The notes beneath the pieces are model-generated. The model was not told the DNA's origin, did not search any database, and saw only the letters and a list, made by a program, of their open reading frames with translations. Both the position numbers and the translations under genes were made by a program. From Simmondsia chinensis (lineage: Eukaryota > Streptophyta > Magnoliopsida > Caryophyllales > Simmondsiaceae): a stretch of 64,000 nucleotides of DNA. The stretch is from contig JAGTTD010000018.1 in the NCBI GenBank assembly GCA_018398585.1, positions 3,479,501 to 3,543,500 on the forward strand, in the 5' to 3' direction. Shown here piece by piece: positions 32,667 to 45,200 of the stretch. The stretch's first letter is position 1. Each line of letters opens with the position of its first letter.

Positions 32667-35600
32667 ATCAAACACAAAGACCCACCAAATTCGAGCAATG
32701 CTCGAATTTGCTCCCCGATAAAACCTTAGTGAACATGTCAGCTAGATTGTCCTCAGTCCCAATCTTTTTTAACTCCATCTTCCGCTCATCAATTAGATTT
32801 CACATCTATATGATTCGTCCTGTCGTGATAAGACATCTAATCCTTCGCTAGGTGAATGGCGGACTGACTATCACGGTAGACTCTAACAGCGCCCTGCTCA
32901 GCACTGATCTCACTAATCAAACCTCTCAACCAGACGGCTTCTTTGAATGCTTCTTTGACTGCCATATACTCGGCCTCGGTAGTAGACTGTGCTGTAACAG
33001 ACTGTAAACACGCTATCCAACTGATAGCTGTGTCACCTAAACAAAACACATACCCTGATGTGGACTTCCTCTTATCGAGGTCTCCACCATAATCAGAATC
33101 TACACACCCAACCAAGCAACATTTCCTTTTCCCATATTCCAAACAAATATCAGAAGTTCCACGAAGATACCTGAGAATTTACTTCACCGCATGCCAATGC
33201 TCTTTACCTAGATTTTCCATGTATCTACTGACTCTGCTCACTACAAAAGCAATATATGGACACGTACAAACCATCGCATACATAATATTGCCCACTGCAC
33301 TAGAATAGGGAATCTGAAACATGTGCCTGACATCCTCCTCAGTCTAAGGCGAATCCAATGCTGAAAGTCTAAAGTGAGCTGCTAAGGCCGTGCTAACTAG
33401 ATTGGCATCCTTCATATGAAACTTGTCTAATACCTTCTCAATATACTTCTCCTGAGACAAGTATAATTTTTCGACTTTTCGGTCTCTACGAATCTCCATG
33501 CCTAAGATCTTCTTAGCTGCTCTAAGAACTTTCATCTCAAACTCACTCTTCAACATAGATTTCAAGTCATCAACATCCTTTATGTCTCGTGCTCCAATCA
33601 ACATATCATCAACATATAAAAGCAAATAAACAAAAGAGCATGTATCAGTCTTTTTGAAGTACACACAGCTGTCGTACTTACTCCTGATGTACCCATGACC
33701 TGTCATGAACTAATCAAATCTCTTATACCACTGCCTAAGAGACTGCTTCAAATCATATAAAGACTTCTTAAGCAAACATACATGGTCTTTCTTACCTTCA
33801 ACAACAAAGCCCTCGAGCTGATGCATATAGATACTCTCTTCTAGTTCACCATGCAAAAATGTAGTTTTTGCATCTAACTGCTCAAGCTCTAAGTCATGCA
33901 TGACAACTAAAGATAAAAGCGCACGAATTGAAGTATGTCTAACTACAGGTGAAAATATATCATGAAAATCAACACCATGTACCTGACTGTAGCCTTTAGC
34001 TACCAAACGTGCCTTGTATCTTGCATCTTCAACTCCAGGAATGCCCTCCTTTCTTTTGAAGAACCATTTGCAACCAATCAGTCTTTTCCCTATTTGAGGC
34101 TTTTCCAGTTCCCATGTCTGGTTCTTATGAAGAGACTGCATTTCTTCATTCATAGCAACAAACCACTTCTCAGCATCTGATCTCGATACAGCCTACGAAG
34201 TCGGTTCACTGTCGTCTAAAGACTCAGCCGTAGTAAGGCCATAAGCAATCAGCTCCTCAAACACATATCTCTCTGGAGGCCTGATCTGTCGCCTCGATCG
34301 ACCACTAGCTATAGTATTATTCTCCACCTGCTGACTTATTTCTGCATTATTAATAACAACATCAGAAACCCGTACCTGATGTGCCAGAATACTCTCTAGC
34401 TGAACGACCTGCTGATCTGACTGTATCTGTGTAACATCAGGTATCTCAACCTGAACTGACTCACTATCAATGAAGGGTGTGTGTGGCGGATGTAGTAGAG
34501 CAGACTCATCAAAGGTAACATCTCTACTAGTCAGAAACTTCCGAGCACTGGAATCCCACAATCTATATCCCTTCACACCTGAAGAATAACCAAGAAAGAT
34601 GCATTTCTTGGCTCTAGGCTCCAGCTTTCCATCATTAACATAGGCATATGCAGGACAACCAAGTACTTTAATTGGAGAATAATCAGAAGTAGAACTAGAC
34701 CATACCTTTTCAGGTGTCTTCATCTGCAATGAAGAATGCGATGTCTTGTTCACAAGATAGCAAGCCATGCTAACCGCTTCCGCCCACCATTCTCTTTTCA
34801 AGCCTGCATTTGAAAGCATACATCGAGCCTTCTCAAGTAACGTCATGTTCAATCTTTCAGCCACTCCATTTTGCTAAGGTCAACCTGTACATGTCCTGTG
34901 TCTGACTATACCCTGATCTTCACAAAATCGAGTGAAGTCACCTTCAACAAACTCAAGAGCATTTTCAGTCCTCAACCTCTTTATCAGCTTCCCTGTCTAT
35001 TTTTCAAGCAGAATCTTCCATTTCTTGAGGATATCATACACTTCATTTTTCTGTTTCAGAAAATAGACCCAAACTTTACATGAATAATCATCAGTAAACG
35101 TTAGAAGATACCTAGACCCACCTTTAAAAGCTACTCTGGAAGGTCCCCACAGATCAGAATGTATATAGTCTAACATTCTCTTTGTCTGATGTAGTGCTGC
35201 CTTGAAGCTGATTCTCTTTTGCTTCCCATACACACAGTGCTCACAGAAATCCATCAGTCCTATTGACTGACCACAAAGCAGTCCCCTTTTACTCAACTCA
35301 GACAATGCCTTATCACTAATGTGACCCAGTCACATGTGCCACAGTCTCGTGATCTCTGTATCTGTCATAGTAGATGTGGAAATAGCAAGTGAATCTGTCA
35401 CGGTAGTACCTGCAAGCTCATACAAAGTACCTACCATTTTCCCTTTCATCACAAATAAAGCACCCTTACTGACCCGCATGACTCCACCTTCAGCAGTGTA
35501 CTTATACCCACTAGACTCAAGGATATCTAGAGAAATCAAGTTTTTCTTCAACTCCGGGACGTGATGTACATCACTCAAAGTTCTAATAGCCCCATCAAAC

Positions 35601-35800
35601 ATCCTCAAACGAATTGTCCCAATCCCCACTACCTTACAAGCAGCATCGTTACCCATCAAGACAACTCCACCCTGTATAGACTTATACGTGGAAAACCAAT
35701 CTCTATTTGGACTAACGTGATATGAACAACTCGAATCCATGACCCACTTATCCTTGGGTATGGAATGAGAATCAGCAACTAATAAAAACTCCGCATCACT
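32667..35800 (-). pseudogene. Copia B pol: protease, integrase, RT, RNase H
   Basis: One continuous frame interrupted only by stop codons. Protease: DSSCSYHVSP near 35740. GAG-pre-integrase: [14 protein letters not shown]...CEHCVYGKQ. Integrase: [19 protein letters not shown], then QNGVAERLNMTLLEKARC. RT: KWFFKRKEG, ARLVAKGYSQ, QLDAKTTFLHGEL, and the catalytic YLLLYVDDMLIG near 33610. RNase H: CVDSDYGGDLDKRKSTSGY, TTEAEYMA, YRDSQSAIHLA. Stops occur near 35324, 34995, 34875-34885, 34190, 33707, 33340, 33180 and 32832, several at positions where a C-to-T change in a CGA, CAA or CAG codon would explain them. Confidence 0.9.
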
Positions 35801-35806
35801 ATCATC

Positions 35807-36600
35807 CTACACACTACTAGCCTCAGCATATTTATCTTTGCCCTGGTCACCCCTATTATCTTCTTTCAATTTATTTTTATATTTGTAACAGTTCTTCTTT
35901 ATGTGCCCTTTCTTGTGACAGCAATGGCACGACGGGTTCTTATGTCTAGATTTAGACCTAGACTTTTTCCTACCATTGGATCCCCTATGTTCTAATCTAC
36001 CTCTCACATGCAAACCACTACCTAAATCATTCACCAAGTCAGATAACTCCCTATCTACCTGTTCTTTACTCACAAGGTTTCTTTTCACCTCATCAACAGT
36101 AATGGTCAGCCTACCCCGGTATATCATGCTTTCTACAAAGCCCTTATACGAATTAGAAAGTGAACACAGTAACAACATAGCTTGGTCCTCGTCCTTAGGG
36201 ACATCATCTGTATGATAGAAGTAAACTCGCTAAGATGGTTTTTAAGAGATGTACCTTCTGTCATACAGAAAGTGAATAACCGACACTTCACTACGAGTTT
36301 GTTTGAGACTAACTTGTGGCAAAACATGTCTAGTAATTTCTCCCATAACTCCTTTGCGGTTTTCATCTCCAAGACCTCTATCAAAACATCATCTGCTAAA
36401 CACATCTGTATCGCCGCAAGAGCCTTATCATCCAACTCTTCCCACTGTGCCTCGGTTATAGTCTTGGGTTTCTTCTTTTTCCCCTCCAGTGCTTTCTTCA
36501 AGTCGGTCTGAGTCAAGAGTCCTTTCACACAGACTTGCCATAAGCTAAAGCTTCCTTGGCCTCCGAACTTCTCTACCTCGGTCTTAATACCTGATGCCAT
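35807..36600 (-). pseudogene. Copia B gag (one frameshift)
   Basis: Starts MASGIKTEVEKFGGQGSFSL at 36600, with the UBN2 gag region (ELWEKLLDMFCHKLVSNKL, MTEGTSLKNHLSEF). A frameshift around 36135-36180 moves the rest into the pol frame, including SLSNSYKGFVESMIYRG and a CCHC zinc knuckle CHCCHKKGHIKKNC at about 35880-35925. It would coat the element RNA. Broken by the frameshift. Confidence 0.88.
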
Positions 36601-36620
36601 TGTACCAATTTGAATAACCA

Positions 36621-36636
36621 GGCTCTGATACCAATT
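36621..36636 (-). other. Primer-binding site of copia B
   Basis: The minus strand reads ATTGGTATCAGAGCCT directly after the 5' LTR, matching initiator-Met tRNA. Confidence 0.85.
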
Positions 36637-37131
36637 TGTGCGGAAAAACTATAACTCCCGATATGCATTTCGAATCAAATACCACGATAATACGATAAGT
36701 AAATGGACTAAAAGAGAAAGGAAACAAGCGACACAAAGATTTACGTGGAAACCCCTTTACAATCGAAAGAGGAGAAAACCACGGGCGAAGATTGGAACTT
36801 TTATTATTAAATCGAAAAGAAGAATTACAATCACTCATTTTCTCTCTCTCTCTCTCTTTTTCTTTGGCGGCGCCGCTGGGAAAATACCTCACAAGAATAT
36901 TGGAACCAAGTGACGAACCCTATGTCACTATTTATACACGCGTGAAAACGCGGTTCCCGATCGATCCGGGGGTCCCGATTGATCGGTATTTCACTGATCG
37001 ATCGGCGAGCTCACTACAAGCGTCCTTGACTTACGTAACATTCCCGGTCGATCGAACTTCACCCGATCGATCGGACTCCTCACGGCGTCCCTACTTAAAG
37101 TTCCAAGAAATTTTGAGACATTTTCCTAACA
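36637..37131 (-). repeat. 5' LTR of copia B
   Basis: 495 bp, reverse orientation. Carries an extra roughly 40-bp block rich in GATCGATC/GATTGATCGG, a likely tandem unit lost from the other LTR. Confidence 0.92.
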
Positions 37132-38629
37132 TAAAATGTATAACATCATGACAAATCTTGACATCAAGAGTTTATGACAAATTACTTCTACTAGATTTAT
37201 TAAAAGTAACGAATTCAAATTTAATTAAACTTGAACATGGTAAAAGACAATAATACAATAATTTTTTTGGAACATTACAATAATACAATAATTTTTTTGA
37301 ACAGTAATACAATAATGATATATTACCTCAGTTGGCTAGAATCGCATGCTGATAAGGGAGTCACAAAATCCACAAAACACAAAAGCTTCGGCTTTTCTTT
37401 TTTCCTCATTTATATATCATGCGTATATTTCTCTGCCTGTTTACGTACTTTTTTTTTTTTTACATCAATAGTCTGGAGGAGGATGCTAGATTCGAACGTA
37501 GATCCAAAGGTAGACCAACTGCACCCCAGCGATTAGAACAAATCGGGAACCAACATCTACATTTGTGTATGTACAACAAGAAATAAATAAATACAAAGAA
37601 ATACATGGTAAAAGTTTTATTTTCAGTGGAACTTCACAAATAAATCATATAAAATATTTTAATGGTGGTGGCCATGTATACAGATTAAATGCGTAAAATA
37701 AAAGTGGTTCTGAATTCTCTACAATACTCTCAGATAAGAGATAAAAAAGCAAAAAAATATTATCATTATTTTTTGTAAACTCAAAAAAAGAAATTATTTT
37801 CTACAATACAAAGTTGAAATCCTATATTGGACAAGAGACCCTTTAAATACAAAGATAAATGCATCTTATAACTATGAACTTTCTTACAATTTACAGATAT
37901 ATAAAATACCTGAAAACGGTATTATGTCAGAAGAAATAAACAAAAAAAGAGGCATCGAATTTTATAAACAAGTGAAAAGGGTAACATATTTTAAAAAAAG
38001 AACAATAAGTCGCTATGGGGCCTGAAAAATAGTGGCATCGGAAAGAAAGCCCTCTGCATCGGCATCACACCAGCTTTTCGACGTCACAATCTGCATTCCA
38101 ATGACAAGTTTTCACATCAATGCAAGTGTATTGTTTCTTTCCCCAAAACTCGAGGGGTAAACGAATCAATTGTTCAATATTCTCATGCTCGTAATCTATT
38201 ACGCCCCGTTCTTCGTTATGGGGGCTTGATGGCATCATGACCCAAGTTAGAACAAGTTCCACAAGCTGAGTTTGAGTAGGGGGATAATTGTCTCATTAAC
38301 ATTCTCGAGCAATTTGGTTTGGGCTCATTAAGGGCTTGTTGACGACTTGTTAGGAGCCCAATAACAATTGATATTAGCTTAAAAGCAGTTCGATAATGGC
38401 TCAGTAGTAACTCGAATAGCTCGAATCAATAGTGAGCTCAAGTCAACAGTAAGCTCAACTTGATTCAATAATGAGCTCGACTAAACTAGATTAGGCTAAC
38501 GAGCCAAGTTGAACCGATTAACGAACACACATATATCATATGGAACCAAGTTCAAGCATGTGTTTATAGTTTTTTTTCTCAAAACATGTTACCATTTTCA
38601 TATAAAAATGCCCTTCTCATTCATTTTTT
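37132..38629. other. AT-rich intergenic sequence with a small SINE
   Basis: No gene recognised. About 37449-37560 (minus) is a tRNA-like SINE: A-box TGCAGTTGGTCTACC (37509-37523), B-box CGTTCGAATC (37489-37498), A-tail at 37449-37461. About 38290-38530 holds scattered GCTCGA / GAGCTC motifs typical of decayed DNA-transposon ends. Confidence 0.45.
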
Positions 38630-38994
38630 AAGTGTCATTTACACTTAATCCTTGTACTTTAACTATTGTATCAATATAGTCCATGAACTTTTAATTGTGT
38701 TTATACAATTGAACTTGTTTCAATTAAGTCCAATTCTAAAATTAATGTCAATTTATGATTGAAATTACAATACTAATAACACTTGCACATGCTTTCCACG
38801 TCAAAAAATTAGCACTTGCATATTTTTCACTAATGTCTCACTGAAATCATAGCATTAGTCAAAAATTAATAATAATTCTAAAATTGGACTTGATTAGAAC
38901 ACTTTCAGTTGTATAGGAACTAAATTGACAAAATTAAAAGTTCATGAATTGAATTGCCATAGTGGACGGAGTATAGGTATAAGTGACCCTTTTT
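38630..38994. mobile_element. MITE related to 19350-19731
   Basis: The left end (AGTGTCATTTACACTTAATC...CATGAACTTTTAATTGTG) and the right end (CAAAATTAAAAGTTCATGAA...ATAAGTGACCC) are inverted repeats over about 65 bp. Sits just downstream of the GNAT stop codon (39047), so it may lie within or close to that gene's 3' UTR. Confidence 0.55.
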
Positions 38995-39046
38995 AAGATC
39001 ATAATGTCTTTCTAACGTATTTTACCCGAATCGTCGATTCCACCCT

Positions 39047-42000
39047 TCAGCTTCTAGGTGTAGGGAAAGGGGCTTTGAGAAGCTTCATCATGAAGCTGAA
39101 ATGGACATCTGGGGAGGTCTTGGGATGAGGCCAGCTTGCACCTTGTGGTATTTTTATACATTTGAAGCCCTGACTTCTGTATAGCTTCGTCGCTCCCGGG
39201 TTATTCGCGTCACAGTGAAGTGCGATTGCTCTACATCCCCAGCTACGCGCTTGCACCTCTGCCTTCGCAATGAGCCGTTTTGCTATCCCTTTCCTTCGGA
39301 ACTTCTCTCGAACTGCCACATTCGAGACGTACGCTATTCCTTTCCTGTAAAAAAGAAATCAGCGGAACTCTGATGTGGATTTGTACGGTGTGGAATTTGC
39401 AGTATTACAACAACAATCTAAGTTGTTTTCGACTAGGTAGATGCATGGATCAAAACGTACTGCAAATGCATTGGCAAACGGGTTGGGTCAAACCATGACC
39501 CAACTTGACCTGACCCAGCCCACAAGATCGGCAGTATACTGTAGCAGGCAGAGTCACGTGTCAGTTTCTTTTTGCTTTCGACCCAGTTAAACACACCCCC
39601 AAGGAAATGTGTCACAGGTCGAATCCTGTCAGGAATATTTCCTAACCAGACCAACCTGATGTACGAACAGGCCTAACCCGATTCAACCCATCCGTATGAC
39701 CCTATCCCATGGTTGGGTCATGGACGATCCAGCCACCTGTACATAGCGCTCTATCATAAATCACATATTCTTGAGAGCTCTGATGAAACGCCCTTTTTTG
39801 GAACCTAACCCAGCTTCATGTATAGGACAAATAGAGTGTTTGAGGGACTGCAAAATCGGTGAAGGATCAGGTAAGGATGTGGTTGGGGTATGGATGCAGC
39901 TCAGGTACAGATTTGCAGGTCAAACACAGACGTTTCCAGATATTTTAGTATACTTTTTTCGAACTTGAAATATCTGAAGTGTCATATCATATCTCAATAG
40001 GGATGTGCCTGAGCCCAGACGAGCCAAGCCCGAGTTTGCTAGGCTTGAGGCTCAACTTGTCAACATTTATCTCGGTTCGGGCTTAGCGAAGAAATTTTGA
40101 GCTCGAGCTTAGATTTCGTAAGTTCAGGATTGGCTTAGTTCTGTTGAGCTTGAACCCAACTCAACAAGCTTCGAGCTAAGCTCGCCTTATCTAGGCTTGT
40201 TCGAGCTTGATCTAGGCTCGCTTAGGCTCAAATGTAACTCAAGCGGGCATATTTAAGCTACTAAATTGGATTAAGAATGGTTTAAATAGACTTGTTTAGG
40301 CTTCAAGAGACAATGCGCTCCAGCTTCAGTAGGCTCGAGCTTAGGCTTGGCTCGTTAAGCTAAATGTTCCAGCTCTACTTAGCTTGAGCTAGAAACAATT
40401 GAAGCCCTTCAAGCTTTATGACAAGCCAGCTTATGAGGGCTTGGTACATTTACATCCTCTATCTAGGTGTCCGAGGGTTGGACACAAGTACCCTAAATGG
40501 AGGGTAGAGTTCGAGTAACCAACAGCACCAAGGAAAGAACCTGTTCAATAACTTTTTCTACTTGTTTTTTGTTTTTTAGAAACTAAAAATCATATTCGGA
40601 AACGATTTTTTCTTATTTTTGATTTTTCGTTTTCAGTTTCTTCTTAGTATGAGTGAAAATTGGAAACAGGAAACGAAAAACAAGAAATAATCGTTTTCAA
40701 AACCCAATTTCAGTGTCTAAAACAAGAAAAACTGCAAACAAAAAATGATATGAAATAGGCCTAAGATAAATAGAGATTTAGTGAATTGAGAAAGAGAGTA
40801 TAACTGGGATTTACCTAAAGCTAGTCATACATAACTAAAACAGAAGGCCATTAGTACATAATTCTCTTTGACTGAGATTTTTCGGGTTGGGAACCCTCGG
40901 AAACAGCCTTCCTTCAAGGTCAGTTGTAGTTGTCCTCGTCGTCTGTTTTACTGAGATTATGCTCAGTTGACTTGACACTGAACTTTCACAGCACTACCAA
41001 ACAAAGTAACCTTATAGATAGACAAGGCAACTGTAGGACTAATAAGTTCAAGTATATTGGATCAGTTCTCGAAAGCGATGCGAATTTATGCCTCGATTAG
41101 AAAAGGAGTATATATGTTGTTTCGTGTAGCAACCGGTCTACTTTCATATTTTAGTGGATTGTTTTCTCTTCCACCCACTGTTTTTCCCTCAATTTGAATG
41201 CTTTCCACGTAAACTCGTGTTATTGTTTTCTCTTTCCCACCTCACTTCTCAATTTCTTTGGATTTGTTCTTTCCCATCTAAATCAAATCTAGTTCTTGGG
41301 TATTTACCAAATAGGGATGCAACGTTGAATTCAAGCAGCTTGGATGAAACTGAGACGTCTTTGTGGAGTTCGTTGTGATAGTAAAATCTTGCTTAAACTC
41401 GAGAAAAGTGTTAACGGATGGCAATTAGATATACTATGCTTTATTCCAAATGTCAGCAACTTAGTACAAAAGATTAGTGTAGGGAAGAGGATGATTATAT
41501 GGTAGAGATATGGCTACACGAGAAAAGATTTTTTGATGCTGTCCGCAACCTCCTTCGCAAAGAGGGCTGAGATAGGCGATGAATCTCACGATGACAATGT
41601 TGTGTGGCATTTCTCGCACGATGGGAAGTATTCGGTGAAGTCGGGCTACGGTTTCTGGGCTGCTGCTTCTGCTGCAAAAAGCCGAGAGTCGAGTTCTCAG
41701 GCTTCAAGTTCACAAGTAAACCAGTCTAAAGCTTGGAAATTTATTTGGGCTCTAAATGTTCCTCCTAAAATTCGCCATTTCATTTGGAAAGCGAGCTCAA
41801 ATGCGCTTCCTACATGTGAAAATCTCTTTTTTAGGAGGATCATTATTAATCCAAATTGCCCCCGTTGAGAGGATTGTGTTGAAACTGCGGAACACCTTCT
41901 GTTTTTTTGTCCCTTTGCTAAAGAGGTCTGGTTTGCCTCGAACTTAGGCTATAAGCCTTCCTCAGAAGGTTTCGTGTCTTTTTCTTGTTGGTGGGAGTCC

Positions 42001-42227
42001 ATGTTCACGTCTTTCGCTTCGTCCAACTATGTTCTTGCTGGCGCCTGTTTCATTTGTTGGGAGATTTGGAAGGCTAGAAACGCCTTGTCTATTCATGACC
42101 GTGATGTTTGCCCCATCGCACTGTGCTCGAAAAGCCGATGGGGAAGCGGCATCGTTTCTCTCGTCCAGCCCGGCCATGCTTCCCCCGGAGCATTTGCAGC
42201 CCGCTCATCCAGTTCCCAGGCATTGAT

Positions 42228-42264
<37 letters not shown>

Positions 42265-45200
42265 TTCTCTCCTTCTTCCAGGCTTCGTGAAGCTGAATGT
42301 TGATGCCGCCTTCAATATCGACAAAGGAAACTATGCTACCGCTGTGGTGGCACGTTCGGAATCCAGTCTGATCTCAGGCGGCTGGTGCTCATCTGGTAAA
42401 GCTCGGTCTGCGCTGGCGGCAGAAGCCATTGCCCTTTGAGGCGCTTGTTTCTTTGCTCTCTCCATGAAGTGGTCCCATTTGTGTGTGGAGTCCGACAACA
42501 AGTTGGCAGTGCGCTCCATCGTGTCTTCCGATCCGTGTCCCTGGGAAATCTATGCTATTGTCAATCACATTATTGGGGTCGCTCGCATGTTTTCATCTTG
42601 CTTTTTCACTTGGGCACCACGGTCTTGTAATGAAGTTGCTATTTGGATTGCTCGTGCCCACCTTTGTAATCAGTGTAGGCATGATTGGTGGATCAATGTT
42701 CAGACCCAATTGATCCCTCTTGTATGTGCGGATTTGGTTTATTGAAGTTTCTGCCCTCTGGGCTTTCCAGCGTTAAAAAAAAAAAAAAAAAAAGATAAGA
42801 TTAAGAATGATTTCATGAGCAAAACAGAGACCTGTAAATGACCAAGTCAGGAATATTGAGTTGGAGAGCGTATCGTATCAAGAGAGGGAGAGGGATAATC
42901 AAAAAGACAATTGTCGAGGACATGTTTGGTACCGTTTTCCGTTTGCAGTTTTTGGTATTTTAGAAACTAAAAACCATATTTTGAAAACGATTTTGTCTGA
43001 TTTTTGCTTTCTTACATTCAGTTTTTCTAGTTTGATTGAAAACTAAAAATGGTTATAAAACCTGGTTTTTAATTTATCAACAACCAAAAACCGCAGATAA
43101 AAAACAATATTAAGCAACATCCTCCAGGGTTCAAATACTATTAATGCATCACAAACTTTTCAAGGTGATATAACATAACTGAGAAAGGTCAAGAAGATAG
43201 CTTTCAACTTGGATAGAACTTAGGCTACCTAAACTCGGGTATGAGACCAGAGACCAAACTCGCTATTTCCACGATTTTTTGTAGTCCTAGTCTAATTTAA
43301 CGCATTTAAGCGCCACATCAATGTCCAGATATTCTTATTCAATAGGGGGCATTTTAAAACAAAATGGAGAATTGAAGTAATTATTGATAGAACTTCAATC
43401 TTCTCGGTTCTACCTAGGTCTCTCTATGAAGTTAGGTATTAAAAAAGTATGCCAAGTCAAATGGGGAAGCGCAGTACATCGCGTTCTTCAAATCAGTCAG
43501 ACTAACCATTCAGTGAACCTTAGTATAGAAAATGTTCCATAAACACATAAGCCATCGTCTATCCAGCTTGCGCGAGGAATATGTTTATGAAATTTTGCCG
43601 GGCCTTAGATATTACCTAAAGAGTCGGTACGTGGGATTCACATATAAGCCACAGTAATATTTCATCAAAAACCAAGTGCCATTAGTTAAATAGCTTGTTA
43701 GGTTCATATGTATCTTATTCACAAAACTTTGACGCGGGACGTTGTTGTTGACTCATGTGAAGTCCACAACATAGCTGCGCAAAAGATTCTTGTTCGTATT
43801 ATTTTTTATTTGCAGTTTTTCTTCTATTTTTTGAAACTAAAAGCCATATTTCGGAAACAAATTTTTTTTGGTTTTTGATTTCTAGTAATTGGTTTCAATT
43901 TTTTTCCTAATTGAATGAAACTGAAACTAAAAAACAAAAAACAAAACCATTTTCGAACCTAGGTTTTTAGTTCCTACAAACCTGAAACTAAATAGAAAAT
44001 GACACCAAATAGGCCTTTAACTTGTATGCTCTCGAGTAAAATGCTTAGCTCTTCAATAAGTTTCGTGAAGTGACCAACTAGACGAGCCTTTCGACCCCTT
44101 TAGCAAGCTAATTCATTACAAACGAGAACTGACAGGCAGAACGGAACAAACTCACCTTCTCTGTCGTAGAGGTCCTTTTCTCGGCAGAAAATCAGCAACA
44201 GTATCGACTGTTAATATTCCAGCTACATACCCTCTATTCAAACTGAATTTCCCATCCAACCCACCAATTTTTACGTCTTCGCTACCAATGTAGAACGACG
44301 TACTGTCTGCTGAGCAACCAACAACCGCAACCAAGCAAATCCTCTTGCAACCACTAGGCACCGAGAACCCGAATAGCATGCCAACTAGCCTGTCAATTCG
44401 TAGGACAAAATCCAAAGGGAACGAGTATTGAGGGAAGAAGGAACTGCAGTGGGTCTCTGCCACTTCCCAGCAGTCCTCTAACCTCGCCTCTCGAACGACG
44501 ATCTCGGGGGAGACTACTGGAAACAAGTCTACAACTTGACTGGCTTTGCAAATCCCTGTATGAATAAAGCAAGGAAGCCTCAATGAAACTATTACATCAC
44601 AAAAGCGGCTTGAGTGAGCTCGTGGTTGCGTAATATCGTATTCTGTTTGCAGTTTTGGTTTTTGAAAAACTGAAAATCATATTTTGGAAACGATTATGCT
44701 ACAAAGGCACCTCGAATAATTTAGGGTATGTTTGGCATCATTTTCTGTTGCAGTTTCTAGTTTTGGAAAAACTAAAAATCATATTTTGGGAACGATTATA
44801 CAAAGGCGCCTTGAATGATTTAGGGCATATTTGGTATTCTTTTCTGCTTGCAGTTCTGGTTTTGGAAAAGCTAAAAATCATATCTTAGAAATGATTATAC
44901 TACAAAAGAGCCTTGAATAATTTAAGGTTTGTTTGGTACTGTTCTCTGTTTGCAGTTTTGGTTTTTTGAAACCAAAAGTTACATTTTAGAAATGATTTTT
45001 TTTCTGGTTTTTGTTTTTTTTTTTTCCTCCTAGTTTAATGAAAATTGAAAACAAAAAATCAAAAATAAGAAGAAAAAAAAAATGTTTACAAAACCTATTT
45101 AGTTTCTCAGAAACAAGAAACTGCAAATAGAAATGATATCAAGAGACCCTTGACTTGGCATCCTTTCAAAATGCATACATGGATTTGAATTCGTATCAAG

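Larger units (their letters stand above)
32128..37131 (-). mobile_element. Copia LTR retrotransposon B (Tork/TNT1-like), near full length
   Basis: The 3' LTR 32128-32580 (453 bp) and 5' LTR 36637-37131 (495 bp) are very similar. The length gap is one block near 36960-37000, present only in the 5' LTR. Flanks CAAAA / TAAAA are a near-perfect 5-bp TSD. Order on the minus strand: LTR, primer-binding site (36623-36636), gag, protease, integrase, RT, RNase H, polypurine tract (32581-32594, AAGGTGGAGATT), LTR. One gag frameshift and several nonsense codons make it inactive. The LTRs are much closer to each other than those of element A, so it is younger. Confidence 0.93.

Noticed and set aside
42029..42303. 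ORFs with poly-proline tracts around 42108-42303
   Set aside because: Produced by the 34-base C run inside the L1 remnant in shadow frames.
44655..44888. 77-codon ORF with internal repeats (KLKIIFWKRL)
   Set aside because: Translation of the tandem MITE units; no start context or family.
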